Shown: positions 11,100 to 24,955, numbered from the stretch's first letter. The stretch is 64,000 bases of DNA from Glandiceps talaboti (GCF_964340395.1 NC_135551.1:14216003-14280002), one strand, 5' to 3'. Notes: generated by a model from the sequence alone, not told the origin. Program-made: numbers and translations.

Positions 11100-13150
11100 C
11101 CATATAAATGTAATTATTAATCTCACACCTGGAAAGGAATTGTCATCCTTTCAGACTACAGTAGTTATGACACATACAGTTGTCTTGTTTAGGTAGCATT
11201 GCCATTGTGACCATTGTTTTCCTGAAAATCTAAGTTCTTAAATTTTGTGCCACATGAAAGTTTATACCCCGTCCTTTTAAAGCAATGAAAAAAAATGGAG
11301 TTTGCCATCTCATTTTCTGGGAAATCAACAATTGTTTGTAATTTGCCATAAAATTGATATTGTAGCAGTGCATTCGTGTTTAGTTTGTATGCATATTGGA
11401 TTCTACCAATGGTGTAATTCTAATACTGCTGCCGCTAATTCATATACCCAGGTATGCGTACACTGACTCATGGATTTTTATCTTTGATTTAAACGGAGTG
11501 TGGATATGAGTTTTTTTTAACAAAGTAAGAGCTAAACGTTGAGATTTTTATGTTTGAGGCACATTCTACATCAGCAATCATGAAATAAGTGAAAGGCACC
11601 TCTAGTTTGGTAGTAAAGTGTGTACTCAAATGCAAAGATGTGGCATAGTATTAAAGTATATTTTGTTTAATCATATCCTGTTACCAGCACTTTTGTATGC
11701 CAGCAACTCTAAATGAAAATGTTAATTTACATATAGTACAACAGAATACTACTAGTATTAAACCATAGCACAGATATTACAGAGTCTATTTTGTACACTT
11801 GTAAAACTGTTGAAGCATCATGTATTTTAGAATTACCATACCATTTTTACAAAAGCCTGCACAATATGTCGCAATTTGCTTCCAAATTCTTATCATAAAT
11901 TGCTAGCAAGGTAATCCCCATCTTGCGATTACGGTTATATTGTGTGCCCTGCCAGATAAACAAAGGAACTTGCAGTGCTTGCTTTGAAATTGAAAACAAG
12001 GAAGTGTTGTGATATTTTATGTTTTGACTCACTGTATAACAATTTGCAATGTATGGTTTTGTTTTACTAAAGCTGTGCCATAAATGATACTTGACAACAA
12101 GGTAATGGTATAATCACAAGGTTTGCAACTAATGAACAATGTAGATTCACCAACGTAAACTTATCTGCCAGCTGCATGCAACAACTACTGGCAAAACTAC
12201 ATAATCGATTTACAACATTGAATTGATTTGCAACGTTAACCCCCTACAAATTAATTTTCGTGGTGCATCGGCTATGGCAGTATTATCACAAACATAAAGC
12301 ACAAATTGCAGATACAGATTTTATGAAGATGTTACTTTCTGGACAAATGAAAGTAAAAGTGTGTATCCGAAGCAATTAAATTCACTGTAACAGTTTTATT
12401 CAGTATTTATGATAACTTAGATAACTAGAAACTACCAAATCAACTACTATCTGTGTGTCTGCTGAAAAAAAAACAATCAAATTACGCTCCCAGCTAAACC
12501 ATTACTTACAATAACAAACATTTTACACATTTATCAGTCTTTTGAAATTTATTGAGTTACAAACAAGGACTTGGTCAATGTTGTTTCACATTGATTTTTC
12601 AAGTAGGACGCCATGATAAAATTGTTTTATAAATTTATAATGCAAACTAAATATCCAATTCTTATCCATATGGCCACTCTGGCGAGAACAGTTCTCAATT
12701 CAATATTAATAGCAGAGCATTATAGGCTTACTCTTAGGCCTAAGGATGTTATAAGTTATTACTCGGAGTTTCATGCTTCTTCTGTGATCATCAGACAACT
12801 ATCAGATGTTTGAGACACATACATGTATATGTACACATAAATGTCTATATTCATTGCGTAACAAAATAGTCAGACTACATTACTTCTTATGGGGGTTTTC
12901 GTCTATGGTTGGCAAGGTAGAAGTTGCTCTCGTGAAACCAACTTAGATCTTTTGTTGAGTAGTTTTCTCTTTCAGCATTTGTGTAAGCAGCTGCTTGAGT
13001 GGTGTTAGCCCACTAGATATTGTATGGATGATTCTTTTCCTTCAGGCTCCAACTGTGTTTGGATAGGATGACTGTGCTTAACTGAAGTCTTTTATGAGTA
13101 AATGTATATTTGTGGCTTGAGAATCGCTGTTTGAATGTGTTCTCTGTTAG
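11100..13150. other. Intergenic, no gene recognised
   Basis: AT-rich sequence with only short ORFs lacking recognisable motifs, splice context or similarity to the neighbouring genes. Confidence 0.5.
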
Positions 13151-13159
13151 TCTGAAATA

Positions 13160-14330
13160 CAGTTTTGTGTCAGCAACAGCGAAGTCTTTTGAGGTTTCCA
13201 TGGTTGGACAATTACATTTAGTAGTCAGGGGTCGCGGATGATAGACTCATTCAGAAATCGTCTCATTTTGTAATTTTCCCCTGATGAACTAATAAGTTTC
13301 CCTGGCCTCCACCACCTCTTCAGCAGATTCTAACAAGGCCTGGATTGACAAGATATTGCTCAGATGAGCGAATTCATGGTCACTTGCAGAACTCTCCTGA
13401 TCGATGTGGGTTGGACTCATCAGTTTACTTTGTTGTAGATCTAGCCCCTGTCATTCAAATGGAACCAACTTGTATGATGGCTTCTCTTGCTTCTCGACAA
13501 CATTTTCCTCTGCCAAACCAGATGACAACTCTGACTCGTGCAAAGTTGTATGTTGGTTTTGACACCCAACTCGTCCTCTTAATTCATACTTCCAACCTTG
13601 TCTGCCAACAAGGTGTTTAAAACTACATCTTCACCGTAGTTTTAGCTCTGTCACCAGTTCCACCCATAATGGAACGTTTGGCAGGTACATGTACAACAGG
13701 ATGGGAAGTTATCGCTACCCTGGTTACCTCTTTTTCGTTCTCCATGCATGTCTGCCTTTTCAGTGTCCCTGGAAACTTTGTGGCTCCTCTTTTTCTGGTT
13801 CTTTTTTTGGGGGTTTATAGCAACAGCAAAGTCTGTTGAGGTTGCCTTGGAGACTTCATCTCCGCTTGCACAATCTTTTTTTAGTAGTCAGGGGTTGCGT
13901 CTCATTTTGTAGTTTCAGATGAGTGAATCCATGCCACCTGCAGAACTCTCCTGATTGATGTGCCAAGTTGGGCTCACCAGTTTACTTTGTTGTGGGTCTG
14001 GCCCCTGTCATTCATATGGAATCATCTTATATGGTGACTTCTCTCTCATTTCTTGTCTTCAGCCATATGCAAAACATTTTCCTCCGCCAAACCTGATGAT
14101 AACTCTGACTCATCACAAAGGTTTATGTTGGTTTTGACACCCAACTGGTCCTTTAGACTCATACTTCCAATCTTGTCTGCCAACAAGGTGTTAAAAACTA
14201 CGTCTTCACTAGTAGTTTTAGCTCTGTCACCAGTTCCATCCATAGTGGAATTTTGGCAGGTATGACAGGATGGGGAGTTATCACCACCTGTTTACTTCTT
14301 TTTCGTTCTCCATGCACACGTTTTCGCCGA
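13160..14330. repeat. Direct duplication of about 0.6 kb
   Basis: The stretch around 13390-13760 recurs at about 13945-14315. Shared words include CAGTTTACTTTGTTGT, GGTTTTGACACCCAACT, TTGTCTGCCAACAAGGTGTT and TAGTTTTAGCTCTGTCACCA. The copies differ by many substitutions and small indels, so the duplication is old. Minus-strand reading frames exist in both copies but are not conserved in full. The adjacent gypsy relic on the minus strand suggests this may be part of the same retroelement's 3' region; that link is an inference. Confidence 0.75.
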
Positions 14331-14884
14331 TCCCTCTTCATCATGTAGAAATCCCTGCATCAAGCACAGCTATACTTTGTGCTTGGATTGACACCACTGT
14401 ATATCTTAGCATGGTCTGCCAAAGGAGTTTTCAATGTCAATGAACATTCACATTGTGCACTGATGGATGTTGCTCCTTCAAAAGTTGGTTCACAAAATTA
14501 TCTTGTTTCCCCAAATTTTGGAGTTAAGTAATGTCTCCCATGATATCGAAATTGTCATCCCATCTTAACACCTGTTGTATATTTATCTGTCATCACCATT
14601 TATCATATGCAAATATACCTCATATCGTTCCTGGCCACAGCCAGCAACAATAGCAAAATACATACATTACTCATTGAAATGTAACTGACCATCCTTTGTC
14701 TTCGTGTACCCATGACACATGTACATGTACTCTGCAAAAATCCCTTTTCATGTAAGATTATATACAATGTATAGTAGTTATGATTATGTTTGTCCATATA
14801 ACTTATATATATTCTTCATAGTTGTACGTGTCCAAAATATCAGTAATTAATTGTCTTTTAATCTAGTACTCATTTTCACTGTTA

Positions 14885-15450
14885 TCAACCGTATATAGCC
14901 AATCGCCGTAATGGTCTGGTGGTTTCTTGATCCATCATGGATAACACGCAAAATGTTTTTCCATCAGTAGTAGGTCGAGATTCACCCAGATCATGGTCAG
15001 TGTCTTCAGTCTCATAAACTAATTCCCCATCTTGCAAGAGAACATCCTCTCTTTTCATAGTTAGCTGGTTGTCTTCTCCAACGTTTTGATAATTTTCAGT
15101 TTTATTTTCGTTTGAATCAGCACCAAGGGCCTCTATTTTTTGGCTTTGGTTCCCTCATAAGGTTTTAGTCTGCTGTAGTGGACAACTTATGGTTTAGACT
15201 GTTGTCTTCGCTGTATACGAAAAGTCACTGCTGATAATTGTAGTACTAGTAAGACCAAGTATGGGCTATCCCAGTGTCATACTGTCAATTTCTTCGATTT
15301 TCCTCATGGAAAAGCTTCAACCCGAAGCCACACGAATTGTTCAGGTTTGAATTTACAACTGTGAACTCAGGTCTCATATCCACATCTTTGGGCTACAGCA
15401 CTTTTCTGTAGTCCTGTCCTGACCCTTTCATGAGCTGATTGCAGTCATTT
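14885..15450 (-). pseudogene. Ty3/gypsy retrotransposon relic: C-terminal end of Pol (integrase)
   Basis: On the minus strand a frame broken by at least two stops contains HWDSPYLV (the GPY/F module after the integrase core), TFRIQRR and VVHYSRLKPYEG at about 15150-15290. This is the characteristic C-terminal segment of metavirus-type integrases (usual form VVHxDRLKPY). Downstream (to about 14885) an acidic stretch ends in an RPLRRLAIYG-like tail, also usual for gypsy Pol ends. No protease, RT or LTR is visible beside it, so it is a truncated, non-functional fragment. Confidence 0.8.
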
Positions 15451-16590
15451 ACGCAAACCTAATGCAAAGTCACTATATGTAAATTATGTCACACTTGTGC
15501 TCATCTCAACCATGTGCACATTTACATATTGACTTCATATTTGAATATAAGCAATTAGACTGATGTATGTTACCACTCCCCATTGTGACCAATCAGTTTG
15601 AGGGCATTTTTTTCAAACCAATCAGTATGAGAGTACTACTTTCAAACAACATCTTTTGCCGTTACCAGCAATACAAGTGGTTTGAATTGAGACTGAAGCG
15701 TAAGCACAGATTGCGATATAAACAGACTACTATGAAAAACACATACATATTAAAGCCCATTTTGGATGAGGGATTGAAATTTTGGTGGAAGTTGTCAGTC
15801 TGAGTTACAGAAAAAAGTTGGCCCAGAACAAAGCAAGGAACCTATGTTATCTTTATGGCTTCACTGATAATATCATGACAGTGTTATGAGGGGACTGAGT
15901 TCCCCTTCTTCCATTAGTGCTTAAACCAGTAATGTCAAAATAAATTTAGTAGATTTTGTCATGTTAATGACGTTTGACACTGAAGAGAAAGTAATGACAC
16001 TCGATAAGATACCAGTAATTTGAGAATATTAACATTATTACGTTGCCTAATAATTTTATGTCAATCATATCATTTCTACATGTACACGTTGGTTCTAATA
16101 TTTCACATTTTATGAAATCAAATTTGGTAATTAAAGTGTTTTTGGTACAAAAGACATTCTTTTTATATGAATTAGCTTCTTTCTACCTCTTGGTTCTGAC
16201 ATTTTGCATTTTGCTCCATCTTCTAATCAAGTTTTGCAATTATAGTCGACATTTAAATGAAATTAGTATTATCCAAACATTGACTTCAAAAGTCTTGTCT
16301 GTACCGTATGTAAACAGTCAGCCCACGTACATAATATAATAATACATGTACAACATTTGACATCTATAAATAATGCCATATGGGGCATCACTTTTTCCCT
16401 GTTTGTTTGTCGTCTGACATCAACAAATTTGTTATTTCAGAAATCTGTAATTTTTACTGGCAGGTGGAATCATACAGTATGCTAATAAGGACTGAACGTT
16501 GACTAAAATTTGTTCATAATATTTGAACATAGTGAATTAATATTTGAACAAAAAACATTGTGTAGACTTAGGCAATATCAGTCTTATTAA
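15451..16590. other. Intergenic, no gene recognised
   Basis: The part next to 15450 may be further decayed gypsy sequence (minus-strand words resembling the segment before the GPY/F module). The rest is AT-rich with no supported feature. Confidence 0.4.
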
Positions 16591-16594
16591 ATCA

Positions 16595-17330
16595 GTCCAC
16601 ATCATGGTGTCAAATCACTCCATGTAAGAGTGTGCTGTGATCATAGTGTTGAATCATTCCATATTACTGTGCCAAATCGTTTAGTGTCAAAGTATCAAAT
16701 GATGTTATGTGACTGCCAAGTTAGTCCATGTTACAAGTTTAAATTAGTCCATGGTGTCAAAGAAATCAAATATATATATTGTCAAATCAGTCCAAATTAT
16801 AGTGTTAAATCAGTCAACATTATAGTGTCAAATCAGTCAACATTGTAGTGTCAAATCAGTCAACAATATAGTGTCAAATCAGTCAACAATATAGTGTCAA
16901 ATCAGTCAACAATATAGTGTCAAATCAGTCTACATTACAGCATCAAATCAGTCCATATTATAGTGTCAAATCAGTCATTATTATAGAGTGAAATCAGTCA
17001 ACGTTATAGAGTGAAATCAGTCAACGTTATAGAGTGAAATCAGTCAACATTTTAGTGTCAAATTAGTCAACAATATAGTGTGAAATCAGCCCACATTATA
17101 GCATGAAATCAGTCCATATTATAGTGTGAAATCAGTCAACATTATAGTGTCAAATCAGTCCACATTATAGAGTTAAATCAGTCAATATTGTAGTGTCAAA
17201 TCAGTCAACATTATAGTGTGAAATCAGTCAACATTATAGTGTGAAATCAGTCCACAAAGTATTAAATCAGCCCACATTCAAGTGTTAAATTAGTCTATAT
17301 TTAAGTGTTACATTCTGCTCTGTTACATTG
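16595..17330. repeat. Minisatellite, unit about 21-23 bp (about 33 copies)
   Basis: Tandem degenerate units of the form AGTGTCAAATCAGTCAACAT followed by TAT. Variants are GTGAAATCAGTC, GTTAAATCAGTC and CAGTCCACATTATAG. The central part (16800-17240) is most regular and both edges are degraded. No dyad symmetry or unique spacers. Confidence 0.9.
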
Positions 17331-17831
17331 TCAAATGAGTTACAAGTGATATGCATAATTATCAAGGCCTGTCTCTAATACAAATGGGAAATTGCTTGCG
17401 ACATTTTTAAAATGACTTGTGTAATACAAACGTAAGAGGGTTTCCACTCTAAAATGACACCACTCTCAGGGAAATCCCACCAATTATATATCATAAATAA
17501 ACATTGAAGCTGAAAATATGTTCAAAATATTGCTTATTTTAAAAGAAATTTTATTTATATTCGGATTATTTTGTTGGTATTTTAAATCTTTAGATTTTGT
17601 TTTGATATTTGTGATAAGTCTTTTGGAAACATCTCAGATATTCACTGCCTTATATTCAAAAAGAGTACAATATAATTACAACAAGATATATTAATTTATT
17701 ATTATTATGAGTTTTTTTTTTATATTTATCACTGATTATATGTGATTTTTATGAACATTTTAAAGTGGCACAAGCAGACTATAAACGTTTTACTTAGTTA
17801 CAAAATATTAACATAAACCCTCTCTTATTAA

Positions 17832-18037
17832 CCCATTCAGTACTGAAAACTTTGCCGCCAAAATTATTTGAACAAAATTCTTGTTTTTATGTAAGTTTTT
17901 GGCATATATCAGCTTCATTTTAGACTGGAATTAAAGAAATGTTACTTCGTAATGAAGTAATATTATTATAACTATGAAAATGTTCATATAAATTGGTTCC
18001 CAAAATTATTTAAAACTCGTCTCCAGTCATGAAAGGG
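17832..18037. mobile_element. piggyBac-like MITE with TTAA target duplications
   Basis: 206 bp flanked by TTAA on both sides (17828-17831 and 18038-18041). Ends are inverted and start with CCC: left CCCATTCAGTACTGAAAAC, right (reverse strand) CCCTTTCATGACTGGAGAC. TTAA target plus CCC ends are the hallmark of piggyBac-type elements. Non-coding. Confidence 0.75.
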
Positions 18038-18041
18038 TTAA

Positions 18042-21000
18042 CTGTTTTAATATAACGTTAATGTGAATGCATACCTTACGTAACATTACAATTATCAGCT
18101 GGCATTGTTAGAATAGTTGATTGCTTAGTTGGAATTTCCTCAACATTGTTTATACATATTATATCAAATGACATCATTGGATCATTCATCAGTTATTGCT
18201 TAATACCAGGTTTGAGTTCAGTTAATTGTAAGTGATGACTAAGTATGTTGCAATATTAAGTGGAATATTGTGAGTACCTTTCGGATACGCAGCATGAATT
18301 ACACACACAAAGACATATAAACTCAGCTTGTGCCATCTTTAATAAACTTGATAAATGATATTTCAAATTATTTGCTGCCATTGTGATGATTACTTGTGAT
18401 GGTGAATTCAAAGAGAAAAGTTACATTATTTTTTTATTTAATGTGTCTTTGTTTGGAAAATCTTCAAAAATCAGCTGAGTTCAAATTAGTGTTTTTTAAT
18501 CCCATAAGATCTGTAACTATCAATGTGACCTGGTTTGAATATGAATTTGAGTGTGTACATGAAAATATGATAAGAATACAGTTGTATCATGAACTTCAAG
18601 TCGTTACCACAAAGGAAGCCTTGGTATTACTTGTAAAATGCAACTCAGCCGCGAACTCTTCTCATTGTATTTCCTTTACTAATTGCTGTGAATGTCTGCT
18701 GGGAATATCATGAAAATATTTGTGTCATACAATGTACTTTGGAATGACCTGTTGGGTACATTGAAGCATAATCAGCCATTTGGCACAAACTGTCAAACTA
18801 GGGAGTCTTGTATGTAAAATTTCCATGCAGCGATCAAGACAAAGACTCCTTAGCTTATGAAGCAATGGTACAATATTTTAGATTGTTACCCTGTTGTCCC
18901 TACAAGATAAATGTATTAGCCCTTTAAATTTTTTTAACCCTTTTCATATTGATATGTCATAAAGTAATCATCCAATCAAAAAAACACTTTTTGGAAACAG
19001 CCCAACATTTTCTTTTAAGTATTTTTAGCAAGCATTAGAATGGCAATAGATTTGTATTCTTGGTTTAGAATAGCAAAGCAAGCATTAGAATGGCAATAGA
19101 TTTGTATTCTTGGTTCAGAATAGTGAATAGCGTCCCTGTTTCTGTAGACCCTTCCATGTCAGTAATATGAAATTCATGTATACCCCTCTGTGTTGACACC
19201 TAATTTAGACCCTTCCAAGTTACTATATTGAATACATACCTTATTGATAATACTTGTCGACCCTTCCAAAGTACTAAATATAAAAATACACACAACCCTC
19301 TGTTACACTAATATTAGAATCTTAAATAGTTTTGGCAAAGGTTGATATGATTTAAATCTGATATAACGTTACAGCTTTCTTAATACCCGTTTCCTTGTAG
19401 TGTTTGTTTTTGGTTTTCTTGTTCCGGAAGTGCACGCCCCTTCCCATGACTCACTCTAGGCAGGAACAACAAAATTGAAAACAATTGACTGTATGCAAAG
19501 GAAGTATATTAAGTAAATAAAGTAATCACTCCATATTCCTTTATCTGATTTTAATGAGATTAGGCAAAGGTGTAAAATAATTAATACACCAAATTCACAT
19601 TTATCAACTAATTAACTTCATTAGTTTGGACACAGTTGAGAGTTCAAAGCTTTTCTTTTTTTTTAAATTTCTAAAATTTCAAACTCTAATGAACACTGCA
19701 ATAGAGTTTGCCAAGTTCAGAACATAGTTTTTGATATTTTTGAAATTTCAAAATCTAATGAGCCGCAACAGTAGAGTTTGCTGAATTCACAACGGCATCT
19801 TATGATATTTCTAAAATTCAAACTCTACTTAGGAGTGAGAAAAGTGGAGTTTACCTTGTGTCTTTGAATCTACACGTATGACCTCAGCGTTTTATTATAA
19901 ATTCACAAGACTGTATTTGCTTTTGCTTTTTTTTTACTTTTTTTTTTTAGAAATTGTTAGGGTGTGATTCTACTTTTACGCCAATTTTTATTCTGGCAAA
20001 CATTTGTCTCCTCAGTTGTACTATGATATAAAGACAAATACATATTTTTGTGAAATATGACGACCGTTATCGTTGACAAGCAGCATGGTAAGAAATGCAA
20101 TGTAGCAAACGGTTGCCAAACACAAACCAGCATGTACTAGATGATACTAGGTTTATAATCAATTGAACATGTACAGAGTAGTGTGAGGCGGTCGTCATAC
20201 TCCCTAGCCCACACTGAATTTTCAAAACTGCCAACAGATGATCCATCGTACTGTTTATGTCCTCTGCCATACAACAGTGGCAATCAAGGTATGGCTAATC
20301 TGTAAGGTAGGCCGTGACGGGGCACCCTCACACGTCGGTCAACTGCTCCCTTATGAAGATATACACAAACTCAAACTATTGTTGCATAAGCTGAAACCAC
20401 GATTGCCACTGCTGTGTATTCTGCCAAAATACTCATCCCCCACAGTACATATAAGAAATATGAGGTTAAACCCAGAACATATTTTACTGCGCATATCTTT
20501 GTTTTATACTAAAAACCCCTCTTAATTGATTCTGCCCATGGTCTTCTCACTAGGAGTTTTATCAATGAGTATTAACAAAACCCTTAGGTCATGAGTATGT
20601 TTTAATTGAATCATAGACAGTGGAGGGGAGATGAAGAAATATATTGAGAAGTATTTATAATTACATTTTGTGTAATTTATACCTCGTCAAGTATGATTCA
20701 TGAAAGTCGGGTAAAAAAAAATTGGCAATTTTGAACGTTTTGACTCGCATTTCAAGCACCTTGGAACCAGTGACATACATGCAGATGCAAAGTTGTCGTT
20801 GACTGTGTTCAACCTGGCGCATGCATGTGCGTGTGCATGGTATAATCAGGGACGTATAAACAGATCTGTTTATACTACCCTGGTATAATACACAGATGCG
20901 CCATACCATAATATGTAGTTTATGTAAAACATTTTAAACAGCTCGTTATACTTTAGCTTAGACATTGTATGTTGACCAGTAGAAGTGTATGTACATGTTT

Positions 21001-21375
21001 TTTGTCCATGTACACTAAAACAAATAAACAGGGTATCAATGCTGGATTGAGTACAACACAATAACAGCCAGTTTTACTGGTGCCAAAGTATTTTTTTATG
21101 ACAAAATAAGTACATGTACTACCAGAAGGTTGATCGAGACGCTATATAAGTTGTGTGTATTTGTACGTTCTTAATACTTCTTATCGTAGCTTAGTACAAT
21201 GTACAATACTATGCAACACATAGAGTTGTGACTTTTCAATCAAGATAGAGAAACAAATTATAGAATCTTTGAAGAAGTGTTATAAAATTTTTAAGATTTT
21301 CAGATATTTATTCTTCTTACCTGCAATGTTATACATAAAAATATATAAATAAATGTGATTATACACATGCACATT
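18042..21375. other. Intergenic with small local duplications
   Basis: No gene recognised. A 105-codon ORF at 18396-18713 has no known motif. Local structure: a 50-bp tandem duplication (19031-19128), three diverged copies of a GACCCTTCC-containing segment of about 60 bp (19147-19290), and about three copies of an AAACTCTAATGA / AGAGTTTGCC segment (19680-19850). Confidence 0.5.
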
Positions 21376-21384
21376 TCAATCTGG

Positions 21385-21466
21385 CTGCCTGTATGTATGT
21401 ATGTATGTATGTATGTATGTATATATGTATGAATGTATGTATGTATGCATGCATGCATGCATGTAT

Positions 21467-21499
<33 letters not shown>

Positions 21500-21750
21500 C
21501 ATGTATGTATGTATGTACAATGTATGTAAGTATGTATGTATGTATGTATGAGTGTGTGTATGTATGTATGTATGTATGTATGTATGAGTGTGTGTGTGTA
21601 TGTATGTATGTATGTATATGTATGTATGTGTGTGTATGTATGTATGTATGTATGTATGTATGTATGGGTGTGTGTGTACAAATGTATGTATGTATGTATG
21701 TATGTATGTATGTATATATATGTGTACATGTGTGTATATGCATGTATTGC
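21385..21750. repeat. (GTAT)n array with GT-rich interruptions
   Basis: About 360 bp of GTAT units interrupted by short (GT)n runs. The ORFs spanning it on both strands (poly Tyr-Val-Cys or Ile-His-Thr) are products of the repeat, not genes. Confidence 0.95.
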
Positions 21751-22137
21751 TCTCATTCAACATGTACAGGCCCCACATAAAAGGTTATGTATTCTTTGTT
21801 GCCCCCAGTCATGTTGTCTGTAATGTTTTCCTTTATTATTGCCGGCATTTGACACTACATGATTCTGTGGTGGGTCTTTTTTCTAAACAAAGATCATGGT
21901 TACCAGCAATATAAAAACGATAAATCAACTAAAATAAACCTAAAAATTGTGTACTGACTGGAGGAGCACTATTTTGGGATAACCACTTGTAGCATGAATA
22001 ATTAATGACTGTAGGGGAAACATGGCCATTCTGTTGTACAACAATTTAACACTACTATCTGTCACTGAGAACATAAAGGCTATGAATAACACCCCATAAA
22101 AATTAAAACAATGAAAATTGAGATGTATAATACTATG

Positions 22138-22155
22138 TTTCTATCTATCTATCTA

Positions 22156-22227
<72 letters not shown>

Positions 22228-22289
22228 TCTATATAGTATATCCATCCGGCTTTCCATCAATCCATCCATACATGCATACATACATACAT

Positions 22290-22322
<33 letters not shown>

Positions 22323-22525
22323 TACATACATACATACATACATACATACATACACACACAAACACACACACACGCACGTGCGTGCACACACACACATACA
22401 TACATACATACATACATACATACATACATACATACATACATACATACATACATACACTCACTCATTCATACACGCACCTGTATGTAAGTATGTACGTACA
22501 CACATACACGTGTGTGTGTGTTTGT
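22138..22525. repeat. Compound (TCTG/TCTA)n and (CATA)n/(CA)n arrays
   Basis: A TCTA-TCTG-TCTA block (22138-22232) is followed after 30 bp by CATA units with (CA)n interruptions. This is complementary in composition to the GTAT array 0.5 kb to the left, so the two could pair as an imperfect inverted repeat around 21750-22265. Confidence 0.95.
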
Positions 22526-22965
22526 GTGTGATATTCTTTTAAAAAATATTTGACACTGCACTGTGAGAAAGATCATATTTATAACTCTATCTGGTTACAT
22601 CACAAGCGCTGTGAGTAGTTGAAAAAATCGTTTTAGACTGCATAAACAAGACTATCTGCACAGATACTGTACTTGACATGTATTCGGTTCTTTTGGGGTT
22701 TCCTGCAAGTGTTTGTGGGTGGTGGTGGCGTCATTTGATTTTGGCACCATACTGATTCAAGGCAGAAATACTAGACTTCAATGCCAAGTCTGCCTTAAAT
22801 AGGTGTCGGATTAAGATGATACTCATTATGCTATAAATCAAAGGTGACTTTGACCGTGTACATGTAACCATGGATGTATTAGTAATACATCCATGATGTA
22901 AAACACATATCATTTTAGGCAGTACACAAAATTCCTATCCAGTCGTAGGAAGCAGGGAGCATGTA
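22526..22965. other. Intergenic with one short perfect palindrome
   Basis: Includes CATGGATGTATTAGTAATACATCCATG (22869-22895), whose arms match the palindrome at 41040-41066. No gene recognised. Confidence 0.5.
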
Positions 22966-23023
<58 letters not shown>

Positions 23024-23026
23024 GAA
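22966..23026. repeat. (TTGA)n microsatellite
   Basis: About 15 copies of TTGA/TGAT. It directly precedes a copy of repeat family R1. Confidence 0.95.
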
Positions 23027-23074
23027 TTGATTGAATGATTTCGAACACCAATTTTTTTCAAAACTATCCGACAC

Positions 23075-23225
23075 GAAAAGACAAACCACTATTTCTCGTG
23101 AGACTTCACAATTTTTGTGATTTTATTTTTTTTCTCTCGAATACGCATAAAAAAGTTTAGGGTCGGCAATGAAAAGCTCGGTGGGGGCGGGTAACCTGAA
23201 CCAAACAATTATTTTTTTAGGCCTT
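23075..23225 (+). repeat. Interspersed repeat family R1, copy 2 (3' part)
   Basis: Shares CCACTATTTCTCGTGAGACTTC, the AAAAAGTTTAGGGTCGGC segment and the closing GTAACCTGAACCAAACAA words with the copy at 35220-35372. The 5' half is missing. Confidence 0.7.
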
Positions 23226-24488
23226 ATCACCTCTGTGGAAAGGAACGAGAATTCGAAGAGCGCCCTCAACGGCCGATCTTTCAGTCTCTTTATGGCTGCG
23301 ATATATGGGTTGTCAGCTTCAATATTTGATCACGAAAACAACTGTATTATGTTTTGTAATTTTAAACAAGAATACGACCACATTAGACCAAGTCCGTGTT
23401 TATAACCCAATAAAACTAAAACATATATAGATTCCAAATCGCGTTTCCCCCCATTTTTTAGGCGCACAGCTGAGTGGACTGAATGCACAGTCGGTGTTCA
23501 AATCTTGCCCAAGGACTTTAGCCACTCAGAAACGAACGATGAACGGTCATCCCATACTTAGGGACCGGACAGAATTTACGGCAGGGGGGGGGCCTGGGGA
23601 GAAATTATCTCTGACTTGGTTTTTTTCCTGGCCCCCCCATCCACTGTGACCAAAATTTCACAGCCCCCCCTTTCAAAAGTATAAAAATTTCATGGCCCCC
23701 CCCCCCAAAAAAAATGGAAAAAAAAGAAAAAAAGTGCGCAATATCCTGCCCCCTACAATAACTAAAAAGAGTACAAATTTTTTTGTTACTGTAGCACAAA
23801 TGTAATATTTCTTTTGGTACTACTATTATGTTACTATTTCAGCCCAAACAACTTAGTAGTTGTAGAGGAAGTTTTTTAGAAAACAAAACAAAATAAAACA
23901 TTTTGACCATACATGTAATCATACACATGTGGTATAATCTTGTTTATTTCCCAACTAGACACCATAAGTAGTCATCACTTAATACCTAGGCATTTGATGT
24001 GGTGGTTTTAACTGTCATTCACTGATACATAAACAGAAACACAGACACAGAGTAAACACACATTCACATGCGTGATTTGTGAAAAACTGTAGTGGGGACA
24101 TTTGTGGGGAGTATCTAAGGACATCACATCACCTACATAGTGTATTCAAATATCTATTTATACTCATAACACAATAACTATCTAATGTCAGACATTTGTG
24201 ATGTCATGAAGTGCTAGCAAACTAAGGATTTTATGCACACTGAGGTCTGACAAATATAGCTTTCACTTTCCTACACCAAATGCATTACCAATACACATGT
24301 AAATGTAAGACATTTGTGACTTCATGAAAGTGCAAAGAAATTCAGAATGTTGTGGAATACTTAGATGTAATCAATATGCTTTCCGTTCCAACACCATACA
24401 TATTTAAACCTATAGTGTCAGGCATTTGTGACTTCATGATGAGGACAGCAAATTCAGAATTGTATTCAATACACTGTACAGTGATCAG

Positions 24489-24722
24489 ATGAGTATATAC
24501 GGCCAGAAGGCAACTACCAAAGTTAGTGCAAAGTCACTGATGAAAAAACACTTAACACCACGCAGACATCTAAATGCTTTACAATATTTAGTACAGATAG
24601 ATGCATTTGATGATGCTGAGGAGGGAAATAGTTTAATTTCACTGGTTTTAGATAGAAAGAAAGACAAGTCTTGCCTCACATCTTCAGACTCTAGTGAGTC
24701 TGAGAGTGAAACTCAAGAATAG
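24489..24722 (+). CDS. Small ORF inside the inverted-repeat element, unrecognised
   Basis: 77 codons starting MSIYGQKATTKVSAK and ending in an acidic Ser/Glu tail (SSDSSESESETQE). The body has a basic segment (MKKHLTPRRHLNALQ) then DAFDDAEEGN. The composition looks protein-like rather than random AT-rich translation, but no domain is recognised and no splice or promoter evidence exists. It could be a remnant of a captured exon or an element-encoded peptide; low confidence that it is expressed. Confidence 0.25.
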   Translation: MSIYGQKATTKVSAKSLMKKHLTPRRHLNALQYLVQIDAFDDAEEGNSLISLVLDRKKDKSCLTSSDSSESESETQE

Positions 24723-24769
24723 TGTCAAGGAAAGAAATAAAACACCTATCTAAATCAGGTCCTATGCTA

Positions 24770-24863
<94 letters not shown>

Positions 24864-24955
24864 GACTGGATGTAGATAAAACCACATAAAAGTGCTCAAT
24901 ACGGGTAGTAGAGCGAATTATATATAGGTTTTGAAAATTTGAACCAAATTATATG

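Noticed and set aside
16595-17330. CRISPR-like appearance of regularly spaced AAATCAGTC boxes
   Set aside because: Units are directly tandem and degenerate with no unique spacers, and the genome is eukaryotic.
18396-18713. 105-codon ORF as a gene
   Set aside because: No motif, no splice context and base composition like its surroundings.
21300-22531. Many overlapping ORFs of 66-147 codons on both strands (Tyr/His/Thr/Cys/Val repeats)
   Set aside because: They are translations of GTAT, CATA and TCTG microsatellites; open frames on both strands follow from stop-free repeat units.
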